Part shown: in pieces, positions 1-12,377 of the stretch | Position numbering within the stretch: position 1 is the stretch's first letter | Layout of the letters: each line of letters starts with the position of its first letter | From: Isoetes taiwanensis | Taxonomy: Eukaryota; Streptophyta; Lycopodiopsida; Isoetales; Isoetaceae | Assembly: GCA_021234155.1 (NCBI GenBank) | Contig: JAJEKV010000016.1 | Location: 21,395,863 to 21,459,862, forward strand | Length of the DNA: 64,000 bases | Reading direction: 5' to 3' | The notes under the pieces: model-generated | What the model was told of the DNA's origin: nothing | Databases searched by the model: none | The model's input: only the letters and a program-made list of their open reading frames with translations | Made by a program: the position numbers and the translations under genes

Positions 1-387
1 GGTGACAAAACTAAATGGAGGTAGTAATCTGAGAAAATAAATTATGCAAATTTGAACCGCAAATACATATATGCTTGGTAGATGAGCATATTATATCATT
101 TGGCCAATAACATTTCTAGAACGGCCTATTGTATTTTGTGGAGTTTTTTGAGTTTCTACTCGCTTTGTATAAGATTTATGAGTATTTTTGAAACCATATT
201 GTTAATCTAAAATAAAGATTTAATAGCATCAAAGTTAACATCATGCTTCATTCAAATGTGATAACTGTTGGGGCAGATCTTAGCTACTGCTTATGCTACA
301 TGATGGTAATGCATAGCTTATAGGTAATTTCTTCAAACGCTTTGATAAAAAGCAAAGTAATAATAACTTATTTCAATGTTCTCTTAG
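1..387. other. AT-rich intergenic sequence
   Basis: No coding region, RNA gene or clear repeat is visible here. The sequence is AT-rich and stop-dense in all frames. Confidence 0.5.
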
Positions 388-775
388 TGTTTTTTGTATT
401 ACAAAGCTGTCAAAGATGTTAGTTTACCCTTTGTCAACGATCTAATAGTAGAAGGGTGTATGGTAATAATGAAGCCATCCTTACAATTCAAATGGTATCA
501 AACTAATATGCAAACAACAAGCCGCCTCCTTAAAATTCAAAGTGTCTTTTGTATTACAAGGTCCAAGATTTGCAAGTTCCATACAAGCTTATAAAAAACC
601 AAAGATGTTGATCAGTTGCCTGCTTACAATTTAAAGTGCTTTTTGTATTTCAAGGTCCAAGATTTTGCAAGTTCCATACAAGTTTATAAACAAACAAGAC
701 GTTGACCAGTTGCTCTTTTGAAGATATTAGTTTACCCTCTACCATTGAGCTAATTGTAGAAGGGTGTATGGTTAT
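388..775. repeat. Degenerate duplicated segment (two interleaved motifs)
   Basis: A motif ending in agaagggtgtatggt occurs at about 395-465 and again at about 718-773. A second motif around ggtccaagattt-gcaagttccatacaag occurs at about 540-590 and 630-690. The order suggests an old tandem duplication of about 100-320 bp that has since diverged. No protein-coding potential supports the short ORFs here. Confidence 0.55.
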
Positions 776-854
776 AGATTGATAGATAGTATTTTTTACG
801 TCATGCGACATTGGCAGCATCCACGAAGACATATGACATAATGAAGGGTGTATG

Positions 855-1010
855 GTGATGTATCCCTGAGCAAATGGTACATTGTTGTATTTATTGATTG
901 TGAGGCGATATATCCCTGAGCAACTACATTGCTGCATATATTGATTATGAGGTGATCTATCCTTGAGCAAATGCTACTTTGTTATTGTAAGATGATCTAT
1001 GTTATGAAAT
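855..1010. repeat. Degenerate minisatellite, block 1
   Basis: Three to four imperfect copies of a 45-50 bp unit are visible. The core is gagcaaatgctacattgtt followed by a variable stretch and a gtgaggtgatctatcc-like tail. The same unit returns at 1640-2290, so the two blocks are parts of one repeat family. The block between them (1011-1639) shows no gene. Confidence 0.6.
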
Positions 1011-1639
1011 AGGCTCGGATGAGCGGTTCAGAAGACTTGATGGATGAGCATAAGTAGGCACAACATCTCCATTAGCCAAGCAAATAAAAAGAATGTATCT
1101 TCATGCATATTTTAGAATTAAAAGGGGAAACCTTGATTCCATTATTAGTAATGAACCTTTATTCCATTATTAATATTGAAGTTTCATATAAGGGTTGAGG
1201 GAAGCGTCATCTATCAAAATGGGTCACAAAAGGGTCATGTACAAATTAAGAGCAAAAGAAATTGTTAAAAGGTTTGAGCTTTATAAAAGAGAGGCAACCT
1301 GTCATTGGCCAGGGAGACAACAACTCCTCCTCTAGCGACCATCTATGCCATCTCTGCCTCTGCCATACTAGATCTGCCAAAGGTAGTTGATCCCAAATTT
1401 CTATCCATTTCATTCCTCTTGCTAGAAATCCAAAAACAAACCTAGAGAGGGCAGAACCATTGTCCCGTCAGACTTCGGGATTGGGTTGATTCATAGAGGC
1501 TTGCTTGTTTATGCTCTCAAGCCTGAACCTGATTGGGCGATGAACTTGTGCCAAAAGATCCAGTTATGTGACTTACTTCGGTTATATTTAATAGAGTTGC
1601 TGAGTTTTTGCAAGGAAAGAAGATCATTCGTAACAATCT
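1011..1639. other. No gene recognised
   Basis: Non-repetitive sequence between two blocks of the same minisatellite. Several short ORFs start inside it, but none has recognisable protein similarity or a codon pattern that argues for a gene. Confidence 0.5.
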
Positions 1640-2290
1640 ATCCCTGTGAAATGCTACATTGTTGTATATCTATGCCTGAGCATGTATACTTTCATTGTAA
1701 GTGCATGAGAATCAGATGTTACGTTGTACTATGCTTGAGCAAATGCTACATTGTTATTGAAAGGGGATCTATCACTGAGGAAATATTGTATACCTATCCC
1801 TGAAGAAATGCTACATTGTTATTGTGAGGTCATCTATGCCTGAGGAAATGCTACATTGTTGTATTTCGATGCCCGAGCATCTGTACATTCATTGTGAGCC
1901 AATGGGAATTAGACGTTAGATTCTACTATCCTTCAGCAAATGCTACATTGTTATTGTGAGATGATCTATCCATGAGAAGATGCTACACTATTGTATATCT
2001 ATTCTTGAGCATGCACACATTCATTGTGAATGCATGGGAATTAGATGTTACATTGTATAGTTGTATATATTCATTGTGAATTCATTGTGAGTGCATGGGA
2101 ATTAAATGTTATATTGTATGGTTTCATATATTCATTGTGAGTGCATGAGAATGGAAACTAGATGTTACATTGTGAATTCGATGTGAGTGCATGGGAATTA
2201 AATGTTACATTGTATAGTTGTATATATAAATTGTGAGTGCATGAGAACAAGATGTATTTGGTTCGACTACATTGTGAGGTGCTCTATCTC
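1640..2290. repeat. Degenerate minisatellite, block 2
   Basis: At least ten diverged copies of two alternating phrases are seen: one around aaatgctacattgttattgtgag and one around cattcattgtgagtgcatggga. Together they form a higher-order period of roughly 100-150 bp. The 105-aa plus-strand ORF running into this block is an artefact of the repeat. Confidence 0.65.
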
Positions 2291-2294
2291 TAAG

Positions 2295-2356
2295 CACTAA
2301 AAGAATTCTCGCAACAAGAATCGAACCTCCCACCCACAGGGTTGAACCCCTCCGGT
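2295..2356 (-). other. tRNA-like / Pol III box-like segment
   Basis: On the minus strand a B-box-like ggttcgattct (plus 2316-2328) lies about 30 bp downstream of an A-box-like tggcaccggagg. No complete cloverleaf can be drawn. This could be a decayed tRNA-derived SINE head or chance similarity. Confidence 0.25.
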
Positions 2357-2879
2357 GCCAATCATTGAGGGCAAGCATCATATATTCTCAATTCACACAA
2401 TTCTGGTATTGTATTGGCTTCTTCTCCTTAACTACATCCATCATTGGACCTCCTCTATAGCCCCTCCCCCCCCCCCCTCCAATGGACAAGTCATCCCCAA
2501 TTTCCATGGATGTGTAAGGCCCATCCACTATGGCAGCTAATATGGCAAGCAAGTTTCTGCTAACAAAAACCATAGAATAGATTGCACGAGCAAAATTGAC
2601 AGGCCTTCACTAAGAAAGGCAACAAGCATTAAGGCAGATGCCACACGCATGGCAAGATAGGCTCATGGATGCCAAATGAGCTTGGCAGCAAGTCGTTCAT
2701 ATATAAATGCATACCCCCCATCTCCAGGTCCTTAGAAGCTTGTGCAACCAAGTGTAGAAGACATTAAAGCTAGATTGATGCCCCTTACCATGCTAAAGGC
2801 TTTCAGATGGCGTATGTAAGCTAGGACCACTTCAAAAGCAGATTTGGTGGAGAGGAAACTAACGCTATTGCACTTTTAC
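2357..2879. other. No gene recognised
   Basis: The stretch contains a ten-base C run near 2466 and otherwise unremarkable sequence. The two 61-aa ORFs on opposite strands around 2388-2573 overlap each other and have no recognisable similarity. Confidence 0.45.
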
Positions 2880-3046
2880 ATGGGCGTTTATAAGGGAATA
2901 GAGACTACATGTGATTCTTACACTTGGAGGCATTCAGATGGGTGTCGGTAAGATAACAGAGGCTATGTATGATTCTGTCACTTGGAGACATTCAGACGGG
3001 CGTCTATAAGGCAATAAAGATTGCACGAGATTCTTACACTTGGAGG
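2880..3046. repeat. 58-bp tandem repeat, three copies
   Basis: Three imperfect copies start with gggcgtttataagg, gggtgtcggtaag and gggcgtctataagg and end near cacttggaggcattcaga. Related phrases continue at 3945-4035. The SINE-like dimer at 3047-3930 therefore probably inserted into, or expanded within, this repeat. Confidence 0.6.
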
Positions 3047-3930
3047 CTCTATTCTAAACGAGGTGTACCCTGGACTACCACAGTCGTTGGATTCGTCGAT
3101 CCTACGACCAAGATCATATGTTGGGGCCTATGGGCACCTCTCGTTTCACTTATAGTCATTTATGATTGGAGCCGCCTATGATTTTGAATTATGAAATACG
3201 ATTTCATCTAAGGTTTTCAGGGAATATCGAACCTCTATACGGCCTCTATACGGCTTTGCTTAAGATTTTAGAATATCAAATACTGGGGCTCGAGCCTCTA
3301 CCAAAATAACTCAATGTCCTAATAAGACTACTATAACCAATATACCTAGTGAGCTAATGTGATTATTTTTTCTCTTGAATCTATGTTTTTTTTTTTTTTA
3401 TAACCACCCATTCAATTGTTTTAGGGATATATGGTCTATGGATTCTGGAATTGTTATTTCTACATCCATATCAAATCCCCATAAAAACCCCAGTTATTTT
3501 AGTACATATTCTAAACGAGGTGCACTTTGGACTACCACAGTCGTCAGATTCGTTGATCCTACGACCCAGATCGTATGTTGGGGCCTCTGGGCACCTTTCG
3601 TTTCGTTTATAGTCATTTACGATTGGAGGCTCCTATGATTTTGAAATATGAAATATGATTTCACCTAAGGTTTTGAGGGAATATCGAACCTCTATACGGC
3701 TTTGCCTAAGATTTTAGAATATGAAATACTGGGGCTCGAACCTCTATCAAAATAACTCAATGTCGTAATAAGACTACTATAACCAATATATCCAATGAGC
3801 TAATGTGATTATTTTTTATCTTGAATCTATTTTTTTTTTTTTTTTTTATAAATTCAATTGTTTTAGGGATATATGGTCTATGGATTCCGGAATTGTTTTT
3901 TCTACATCCATATCAAATCCCCTTGAAACC
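3047..3930 (-). repeat. SINE-like element, head-to-tail dimer
   Basis: Two copies of a unit of about 440-460 bp lie in tandem: 3050-3480 and 3508-3922. The offset between copies is about 457 bp at one end and 442 bp at the other. On the minus strand each copy has an A box (tagctcattgg at 3791-3802; tagctcactagg at 3345-3358). About 50 bp further on each has a B box (ggttcgagcccc at 3730-3742; ggctcgagcccc at 3284-3296). Each copy carries an A run on the minus strand (T run on plus at about 3386-3399 and 3832-3848). Pol III boxes plus an A-rich tail are what a tRNA-derived SINE shows. The exact termini and target-site duplication were not resolved. Short ORFs in the two copies (70 and 87 aa) are only the same repeat read twice. 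Confidence 0.55.
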
Positions 3931-5471
3931 TCATGTTATGTTGCCACATATAGGTGACAGAGGCTGCACCTGATTCTCTGACTAGCTTCCGTAAGCGGCC
4001 AGAGGTTGTATGTGACCAAAGTACTTGGACAAACGTCTGTAGAATGATACACTAGTCTTTGCACCCTAGTGATAGAAGAGCCAGATGAGCCCTGCAACCC
4101 TTCACCCCACTCCACTGATATGCATGTGGATGGCGCTGATACATAGTCCCCTCTACCTAGGATCGACACAGCGAAACTTCCCTTGGGAAAGTACATAGAT
4201 GCCATGCCCAACTACAGACCAGATGATACAGGCAAAATTGACACACTGAAAAGAGAAGCATGAGGAAAGTCTCATGCAACAAGCATAGCTCGTCAAGCAT
4301 ATGACAGAGACTCTAGCCTAGCAGCAAGCCATATCCGTGCATCAATTCCACCAGACTAGGCACCTAAGGAGCACTAGAAACATGTTCAAGCTATGACAGA
4401 GGGCAACACAACTCAACTAGCTTAGTTGGCAGCGAAGATACATGCATCCGCACCCAAATTGCTCAAAAGGCAGCTAGCTACTGAAAAGCATTGTGTTTCC
4501 AGCATGAAGACCCACCTACAATAGCTTGAGGATGGCCTTCCCTAACACACTCTGAAATGCAACAAAATAGGACGGGACTTGCCGATCTTTGGACCTGTCT
4601 GGATGCCCTATCCACCCGCATTGACACCATGGTTCGCGCCAGAGAATATTTCGAGCAAGAGACTCAAGCACTCCTATCCCAACTTCCCACATAATCTGAG
4701 GAGATGACAGCTGCGGTCCAAAGGGCGTGTCAAGTAGCCAGCAACTCATAGCACGAACACCTCGAGAACCTCTAGGCCAAGATCAGCAGTTTTGAGGAAA
4801 CCTCTTCAACTAAGGATATAGAGGTGGCCTCGAAATTTTAGGGATTGGAGTATACGGCCACTGTGCAAGATCAAAAGGTATGTATTAGATGGTTATGAAA
4901 ACAGAAGCTAATAGATGTAAAGAAGAAAGTTATTGGAGCCTCAAATACAACAATTTAAACAATGAGTCATACGTAGAGAGAAGTTCAAGTGAAATCAATC
5001 AACCAATCGATATTTAGCATTTCTTCATTCTCTTTGCATTGAATTACCTTTAAGGTTGCAACTGATATTTCTCCTTCAACAACTCAGATGCTGAAATTTA
5101 TTTGAAAGGACTAGATTCTGCATATTGCAGTTGGCTACCTATTACTCATTTGCAATGACCATCAAGTTGAGCGATTTTAGTGGCAAGGGCCTCCATGCAG
5201 AAGCTCATGTGCACATCGTGTGCACGAATTGGCAAAACAAGAAAAGCTCTAGCAAGATCTAAGGTTTCAGATACAGGAGGTGAAGGCTACCCAGCATCCT
5301 GCAACTGTCTACACTTCCAACTAATCTGTCCAGACATGTGATTGATGCCCCTCTCCAACAGCCATAATGGCTCAGTGCAAGCAACCAACAACTCCTCATG
5401 GATAGCCAACAGTATCTGACAGGGCAGAGGGCATTGCCTCGAGGCTCAATGAGCAATAAGAGTAGAGATGC

Positions 5472-5743
5472 ATGAGCCATAACGTTGTGGTTCATGGCCT
5501 TTCTGAAGAACTGGGGAGAACTTCATTAGCCGACAACAGAAATCAGTTCTTTCACACAAGATGTTTGCTCCTTCCCGCATTGCCAGGGCAACTCCTCATG
5601 GTGTTCAATACCACGAACATCCGCACATTGTCAAATTCACAATTGCAGATGCACTGATAAAAGAGGCCATATTGCACCAGGATGTAAAGTTGAAGGGCAC
5701 CCCACTATATATCGATTATGACCTCACCCGCGGCAACAAGTAA
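5472..5743 (+). pseudogene. LINE copy A ORF1 remnant
   Basis: Two overlapping reading frames read NVVVHGLSEELGRTSL and then ATPHGVQYHEHPH and KLKGTPLYIDYDL. These match, position by position, the better preserved ORF1 segment at 50045-50593 (NVHVVVRGLTEESGEHL, KASRHGIQ, KLKGTALYIDRDL). A frameshift near 5560-5660 separates the parts. In LINEs the first ORF encodes a nucleic-acid-binding protein; no zinc knuckle is visible here. Confidence 0.6.
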
Positions 5744-6145
5744 CATCGTAGTCAGGAGATAGTCAGGGTGTGAACCATCAACCGCACCCGAGAAGCCGTT
5801 GTCTTCGTCCAAGGAAAGATCCATGTTTAGGCCTCTAATGCCGAGGTCAGGGATACAATACACAGAACTGCTAAACCCCCTCTTGGTGCCGCTACATCAG
5901 CTACTGCTACTGCTAACGCAGACACTGTTGCTACTACTTCTGTTGTTGTCCTCCCACTGCCACTTTAGCTCCTGATGGTAATACTGCTGCTCTTGCTTCG
6001 TCACTGCCCATACAAACACCCCTCGGGGTATATTGCTGCTACTTTCATTGCTCCTTCTGCACCTGCGCCGTGCCCGAATGCTACCTTTTTTACTCCACTT
6101 GTGACTGCAAGAGGGCCTACATCTGCTACCTCTAAGTAGGAATGT

Positions 6146-6740
6146 GCTTGCATATGGTCTCTTGGTATTGTAGGGGCTTTCCTTGGTAGAAGAGAAATAG
6201 TCTTAACTCCATCGTTGCAACTATGGATTTCATCTTCCTTATGGTAGACACACGCTACTGAATCTATAAGTCTATCAACACTACTCATTGTTCAATGATT
6301 ATACAAGCAAACGAGGACATGGTGGTGTTGTTTGCTACTAGGAGCAACCCTGGCACTATCAGTTTCTTTGCAGAAGACAGACGGACACAATTGTTACCTA
6401 TGGGTAAAGGTGCAAAATTGCAGTGGTGATGCCCTCTTTCTGATAGCATGCTACTTGGCTACGGACGTCAGATGACAGAGCCCACTAGGCCACACGCCAT
6501 GGCAAGCAATTGCTTTAGATGTGCAGTGGCTTAGTCATCTGCAATGACCTAGCGCAATGGCCACTATCTGCCAGATATACCTGTAGACAAGGAAACCAGA
6601 GAGATGGCTCCCGCATCATGGATTACGTGCTAGTAGCTGAGTGGGATCTACACCTCATCACTCACCTTCAGGTTGGCAGAGATAGCAGAGATGAAGAGAT
6701 AGACTCAGATCATAAACCGCTTTTCCTGCAGAAAAATTGG
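6146..6740 (+). pseudogene. LINE copy A endonuclease remnant
   Basis: The reading WYCRGFPW followed by LNSIVATMDFIFLM at about 6155-6245 matches the endonuclease start at 50634 (WNCRGFPWQKGDSLNSV). The tail MDYVLVAEWDLHLI and SDHKPLFL at about 6620-6730 resembles the C-terminal SDH signature of APE-type endonucleases. In a living LINE this domain nicks target DNA to prime reverse transcription. Here stops and at least two frame changes disrupt it. Confidence 0.6.
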
Positions 6741-7264
6741 CAGATTATCCAGACTCCATGTGCTCCAACCCCTTGCTTACCTCCACTCTGCCTGGATTAC
6801 GATCATGCAGAGGCTTATGCCTAGACGCTCATGGTTGACCTAGAGGGAATACTGCAGCTTCCGATACTACAGCAACAAGCTGGCTAGTTGATAATGTGCT
6901 TATGACAGCTGCCGAGAGGTGCTTTGGCAAAAGCCGTCCACGGAGGCCCTCGGGGGCTACAACCTTCCCTCGTAACCAATGGTTTGATGATGAATGTAAG
7001 GAGCTCACATGCTAGCTTTGGCAGGACAATGAACCTACATTGCAACTACAAGCGGTCAATACAGTACCATCTTTTTATAAAAGGAAAGAAAGCCAGATAT
7101 ATTGAGGAGCACCAGAGACAAATGTTCTACCTCCTGGACCAACATTCGAGGACATTTTGGAGGAAGTGCTACACAAACTTTTGCAGGCTGTAGGAAACAT
7201 CAGCTCTGACCAATGGGTACAATACTTGCAATAGCTCTATGATCCTCTTAAGGACCATGCAGAA

Positions 7265-8813
7265 GTACCCCCACAAATGGGTCAGGCACTGGAAATAACA
7301 GAGGCAGAGGTGTCATAGGGCTTGCAACCTCTCGCCAATGGCAAGACAATAGACTTAGAAGGCATGCAGACAAAGTTGTTGAAATGGGCAAGACCACCAG
7401 TAGTGCCCATCCTGACGGCACTATTCAACAGGGCACTACAGGAAGGAGTTTTCAACAATGGACCATTAGCAGGGTAGTTCCCATCTATAAGGCAAGTGAT
7501 CCACAATTCATCGAACTACAAAACAATCATAGTCAGCTCACTCTTTGTAAAATTGATGGCTGGAATTCTTGAGCAACAATTCACGACGTGGGGGAAAGAG
7601 GCAGAGGTACGAGCCCTCACACAAGCAGGATTCTGGCTCTAACACTCCACCATTGAGCATATTTTTACACCATGGAGCTTGGTTGAGGATGGAGCCACTA
7701 GCGACTACTGTTGCTTTGTCGACCTTGCAAAGGCCTTTGACATTTTGCCTCGGGAAAAGTTGTGGGAAAGACTGAGACAATTGGGTGCCCCATTAGATTT
7801 GCAAAATGCGGTATACCAACTGTATGAGACATACTCAGGTCGAGTGACATCATCAGGGCAACTCGTCAATGGTAGTATTGGGGTCCCAGGAATGCCCGCT
7901 CTCTCCAACATTGTTTGGCCTCTAAATTGATCAATTAGAAGAGTGGCTTATTGAACATGGGTGTAAGAGAGCTCAGCTCGTGCACTGGATGATCAGGCAG
8001 CGATGATCAGGCAGCTCATTTACGCCGATGATATAGACTTATGAGCCCCCACCGAAAGAACATGCAACGCCATTTACATGCCCTGGATACTTTCTGTCGT
8101 GCCACTGGAATATGAGCCAATCTGGCTAAGATTAAGGTCCTGCTCATCTTCTCTTCATGCTAGCCAAGACTTCCATCATTCACCTATCAGGAGCAAAATG
8201 CGGAAGTGGCATCTACCTACAAGTACTTGGATATAAAGTTTCCGACTATCACATACTGTGACACTTCTATCTGGTTACGAGTGACAACAGGTTGGAAAGC
8301 ACTGTATTCAATGCAAAATAACAATTACAAGGTAAAGCTGCATGACTGGGCCCTTCTGTCGCACTTGTTCAGGGTTTTGGTGGAACCCATTTTTTTATAT
8401 GTGGTCGAAGTTTGGGGCACAGTCATATCCTTGGCCACCTGGGACGGCCTGGAGCAGGTACAGAAAGCCTTTCTCGTTCGGGCACCTGGGGTAAAATCAA
8501 CAGTTCTGTATCATATTCTTTTGTAGAAGACAAGTTTTTTGCCTCTATAAAGGACGTACTGGACCGCCACATCATTTACTTTCAGAAGGTAGTCAGTATC
8601 TACAATGAACGCCTATCCAACCTTACTTACATCTACAATGTGGGAAGGCCTGCTCAAAGGAGAGACGCACTCAATGGTTATCCTAATAGAATGTACAACA
8701 ACATAGGTGCATACAGGTAGAAATTGAGGAGGATCACCATCACTTACGGCAGTACCTTGACAGTTGCTTCCTCAGCAAGCTTTGGGATGCTAGTGCCCTG
8801 GAACAGGTTAACA
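7265..8813 (+). pseudogene. LINE copy A reverse transcriptase, tandem unit 1
   Basis: First of three tandem copies of an RT segment of about 1.55 kb. In order: PPVVPILTALFNRALQEG (about 7395-7450), the palm motif YCCFVDLAKAFDILPREK (about 7710-7760), a finger region VYQLYETYSGRV, then LIYADDIDL carrying the catalytic ADD (about 8015-8042), and the C-terminal part with LHDWALLSHLFRVLVEPI (about 8340-8400). The region expected to read RQGCPLSPT is frameshifted here (about 7885-7920) but intact in unit 2. The left edge joins genuine upstream LINE sequence. The right edge ends at gaacaggttaacac, followed directly by the start of unit 2. Confidence 0.75.
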
Positions 8814-9188
8814 CAATACCTCCACAAATGGGCCAGGCACTGGAAATAACAGATGCAGAGGTCTCGTAGGGCTTGCAACCTCTCGCCAATGGCGAGACAA
8901 CAGACTTAGAAGGCATGCAGACAGAGCTGTTGAAATGGCAGGACCACCAGTAGTGCCCATCCTGACGACACTATTCAATAGGGCACTACAGGAAGGATTT
9001 TTTCAACAATGGACCACTAGCAGGGTACTTTCCATCTATAAGGCAAATGACCCACAATCCATCCAATTACAAAACAATCATAGTCAGCTCGCTCTTTGCA
9101 AAATTGATGGCTGGCATGAGCAACAATTCACAACATGGGCGATAGAGGCAGAGGTACGAGCCCTCATACAAGCAAGATTCTGACTCTG
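8814..9188 (+). pseudogene. LINE copy A reverse transcriptase, tandem unit 2 (left piece)
   Basis: Start of the second RT unit, repeating the segment that begins unit 1 (cctccacaaatgggccaggc; then PPVVPILTTLFNRALQEG at about 8940). It is cut at 9188 by insertion of the young L1 element and resumes at 17046. The cut point carries the 15-bp duplication aagattctgactctg, seen again at 17031 with one change. Confidence 0.8.
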
Positions 9189-9865
9189 GAGGATGAAGAG
9201 AAAATGCTCGAGCGCCTATTTTCTTGCTTTTTTTGTCTTTTAGCAAATTTTTCTGTTTGCCTCCCTTTCTTGCCTGTTTTTTGAAAAATCTGCCTCTCTA
9301 GCATTCAATTCAATCCAAATTCCTTGCTAGCCTTGTAGAGGCTAGCAATCCGAGATTGCTGCTACATGAATTCCTGCAATTTCACCTACAAATGGAGGCA
9401 AAATTCTTTGTAATCCTCCAAGACAGAGGCAGATTAACTTGTGGCCATTTAAGAGAATCTGATTCACATCTTTGGCAATCCTTGGTAACACAAAATTTGT
9501 TCCCAGAGGAAATCTTCATTTCGGAATATTCATTTGTGCCTAGCTGTGAAGAATTTGAAGTCGAAATCATACAATCTTGGTTGGAAGAATTCATAGGGAA
9601 CAAAAATACAGAAGCCACTGCAATTTTCTGAGTAAATTGCGATTGGACTGACACGAAATTGACAGTGAAATTATACAATGAAGCATGATTTGGGCTTTGA
9701 GGATGTTTTCTCTGACCACTTAGTGATAGATTTGATTTAATTCCTTTAGCATTCTCCCTTCAATTTCTTCCTTGCTCTTTCTTGATTTTCTTGAATTTCT
9801 TGAATTTCCCTCCCCTTTTTCAAAGCTTCTCACGTGCCTCTGCTGTCATCTCCTGAACCTTTTTC
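9189..9865 (+). other. L1 5' untranslated leader
   Basis: The leader runs from the left target-site duplication to the ORF1 start. It is pyrimidine-rich toward its 3' end (9690-9860). Two overlapping ORFs of 91 and 98 aa on opposite strands (9356-9678) have no recognisable similarity and are probably not translated. It is expected to carry the internal Pol II promoter typical of LINEs, but no specific motif can be named. Confidence 0.6.
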
Positions 9866-12330
9866 ATGGAAAATATAGACAATTTTAGCCCTAAATTCCT
9901 TGCCTTTCTTCACGAATTTGCTCATCTAGGAGACTCTGAGCGTCCGATCTTGCTTAACCAGTTAAGACTTCTTCAAGAAAATCAAAAAAACTGTCTGCTT
10001 TTTGGTGATTTCTCTAACCTTCTCTCTGATAAGCAGATTATGCATCCTAGAACTCATAAGGTTCCAGTCTGGGATAACCTCTCAAAGGATCCTGATCTTT
10101 ATGGTCGACTACCATTTTTGCACCCCTCCACTCAAATTCCACTGCCATATAGAGTTCCTAAACCTGCCAGGGATGTCTACAGTGATAATGCTTTGGATGC
10201 TGCTCTGATGGAGGTCCGTGCTAATGAAGGGAATAAACAAGATTTATACCAGGGTATATCTTTAAACCTCCCTTCTGTTCATGCTAAGATGTCAATTCTG
10301 AAAGATACAGCTGTTTTAGTCAAAGTTAACAAATGTGGAATTCATCTTGGCAAATTTTGGACTTGCTGCCAAAACCTTCAAAAAGGTATTCTCATCAAAG
10401 CCATGTACTGGCTTAACTATCCATTCCTTATGATTGAGTGTGAAAACTCCAGAACTGCAAACTTCCTTCTAAATCGAGGTCATCTGGCATTTGAAAGCTA
10501 TCAAATAAGCTTTCTTAAATGGCATCCCAAGTTAGACATCTCTTCATTTGAGTCCTTGTGCATAGCTTCTACCACATTACAAATCCAATATATTGGAATG
10601 AAGACTGCTTCAGAATTCTTTTCAACTCCATTGGCACTTACATTTCAACTGAATATTCCCCTGAGAGACCTCCCCGAGCCTTCATTCAAATTGATACCAC
10701 TAAACCTGTGCCAACCTCAATTCCTTTCACTGATGCTTTTGGACAAAAATCATCCCTATCACTGAGATGGTCAGGTTTACCTCCTCTTTGTCAAAATTGT
10801 GGTTACAGGCATTTATGGTATGAAAGTTGTAAATCCTCTCCTTCCAAACAAGCAGATGTCACAGAAAATGCAATTCCATTAAAGGAATTAAATGAGGCAA
10901 CTAAGTTCAATTCTGCTGATACATTAACAGTCCACAACAGTAACAGTTCACAAATTTTGCAAGGACCAAACTCATTGGAAGATCCAAGTAAAACCAATGC
11001 CTTTGCTTGGAAGAGGGTGAATGGATCTCAAAGAAGAATTTACAAGAATAGAATTGAGAAAGAGAAACAGAAGAATTCACAGGGAAAGTTGGTCTCAGAT
11101 TTGGCATCAAACAGAATTTCTATAACAGGATTGCATGCAAAGCAAAATGCAAAGCAAAATGCTATTGCTATCAAAGTCATTCAAAAATATGGGGAATTCA
11201 ATCACAAAGGCAAAGCACCTATGGATCAGGCTACAAGATTAACAGAGGATTTGAATTCCACACTAGACAGAATTATTCAGGATGCTAAAAATCTGAATAA
11301 TTCTAGACTGTCAAATCATTTGAATCTCAAACAAGGCAGTAAGGGAGATTCATTACTTAGACAAAGCCATACTCCATCCTGCAGGAATATGACCACTTTG
11401 GTCATAAAAGATAAAGAAATTTCAACTTCACAGAGTCATGCCTCTGCTTCGAAAACAGTGGTTCCAACAACAACTCCAGATACAGACTTGGACAAAAGCT
11501 ACAACCAGATTGCTAATCCTAAGCAATCTGAAATGGAAAACAAGGTCCTCTGCTACAACCATTTCCAGGTACTTGCAGATATTAATACTAACCATGATTC
11601 TAATACATTACTGAACTCTGAAAATCATGAGCAGTTAATTGATCATCTTGTTCAACCCTCAACCAATCCATCTACAGTTCCTTCCTCCAAAACATCTCCC
11701 CCAAATGCTATTACTCAGCTTGAACCCCTCATCAATCTTGAAATGAATTTACCTCCTGGGAACTATGGCTGCCAAACCATTTCTGCAGATATTGAGATGC
11801 AACTGGCTTCCCTACAAGAAGGTATATGGTCCACAAGTTTAAATCAATGCCACACAGCTCAAGATCAAGTTCAGGCAGCTACAGATCATACTGAAGAAAT
11901 TTTAACAGAGAAGGATGTGGTACTGGATACACCTGACAGACATATTTCTCAACTTGACAAAGCAGATCCTCAAAGTCTCAGCCCCGAGATCATCTCCAAC
12001 ACACAAGACATGGAGAAGGATACTCAACTTTCCAGGCAAGTCCCCTTCCAAAATAGTTCTAAGAAATGCTTGTTTGATAATTCCATAAACAGCATGTTTG
12101 AGTTCATTCCAGGAGGGATTTCTGACAGTGAGGAAGAAATAGACACACTTAATAAGGAGAATCTGGATAATACTAAATGGGGGGATGATGAGTTATTAAG
12201 AGATACTTATCTGAAAGCTAAGCCTCCATCTAAACCATTATCTATTTTGAAGGATTCTAATACTCCAGCAAATAATACAAGAAGTAAGAAACTTAAACAT
12301 ATCTCTAGGAGGTCTAAAAAGAAGCAGTGA
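9866..12330 (+). pseudogene. L1 ORF1 (gag-like, DUF4283 plus zinc knuckle), one frameshift
   Basis: Two overlapping ORFs (9866-10765 and 10558-12330) are one protein broken by a single frame change near 10550-10575. The N-terminal half has the layout of plant LINE DUF4283 proteins, ending in WHPKLDISSFES then NPIYWNEDCFRILFNSIGTY and PRAFIQIDTTKPVP. A cysteine/histidine motif PPLCQNCGYRHLWYESC follows, resembling but not perfectly matching a CCHC knuckle. The remaining 480 residues are polar and low in complexity, rich in N, S, T and K, and end in a basic cluster. The family's role is to coat LINE RNA and escort it to the nucleus. The start is the first ATG after the leader. A functional product would need the frameshift absent. 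Confidence 0.75.
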
Positions 12331-12377
12331 GAGTTTCCTTCTCTTTTCTCTGCATCTGAGTGTAAATTATTCTTACT

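Larger units (their letters stand above)
3945..9188 (+). mobile_element. Old, decayed non-LTR retrotransposon (LINE copy A, left part)
   Basis: This is a degenerate LINE of the same family as the copy at 49-54 kb. Order along the plus strand: poorly preserved ORF1-like material (about 4240-5760), endonuclease remnants (about 6140-6740), then reverse transcriptase. The RT part is present as tandem units; this segment holds unit 1 and the start of unit 2. The element continues after the inserted L1, from 17046 to about 20275. Many stops and frameshifts make it non-functional. The 5' limit is approximate. Confidence 0.75.
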
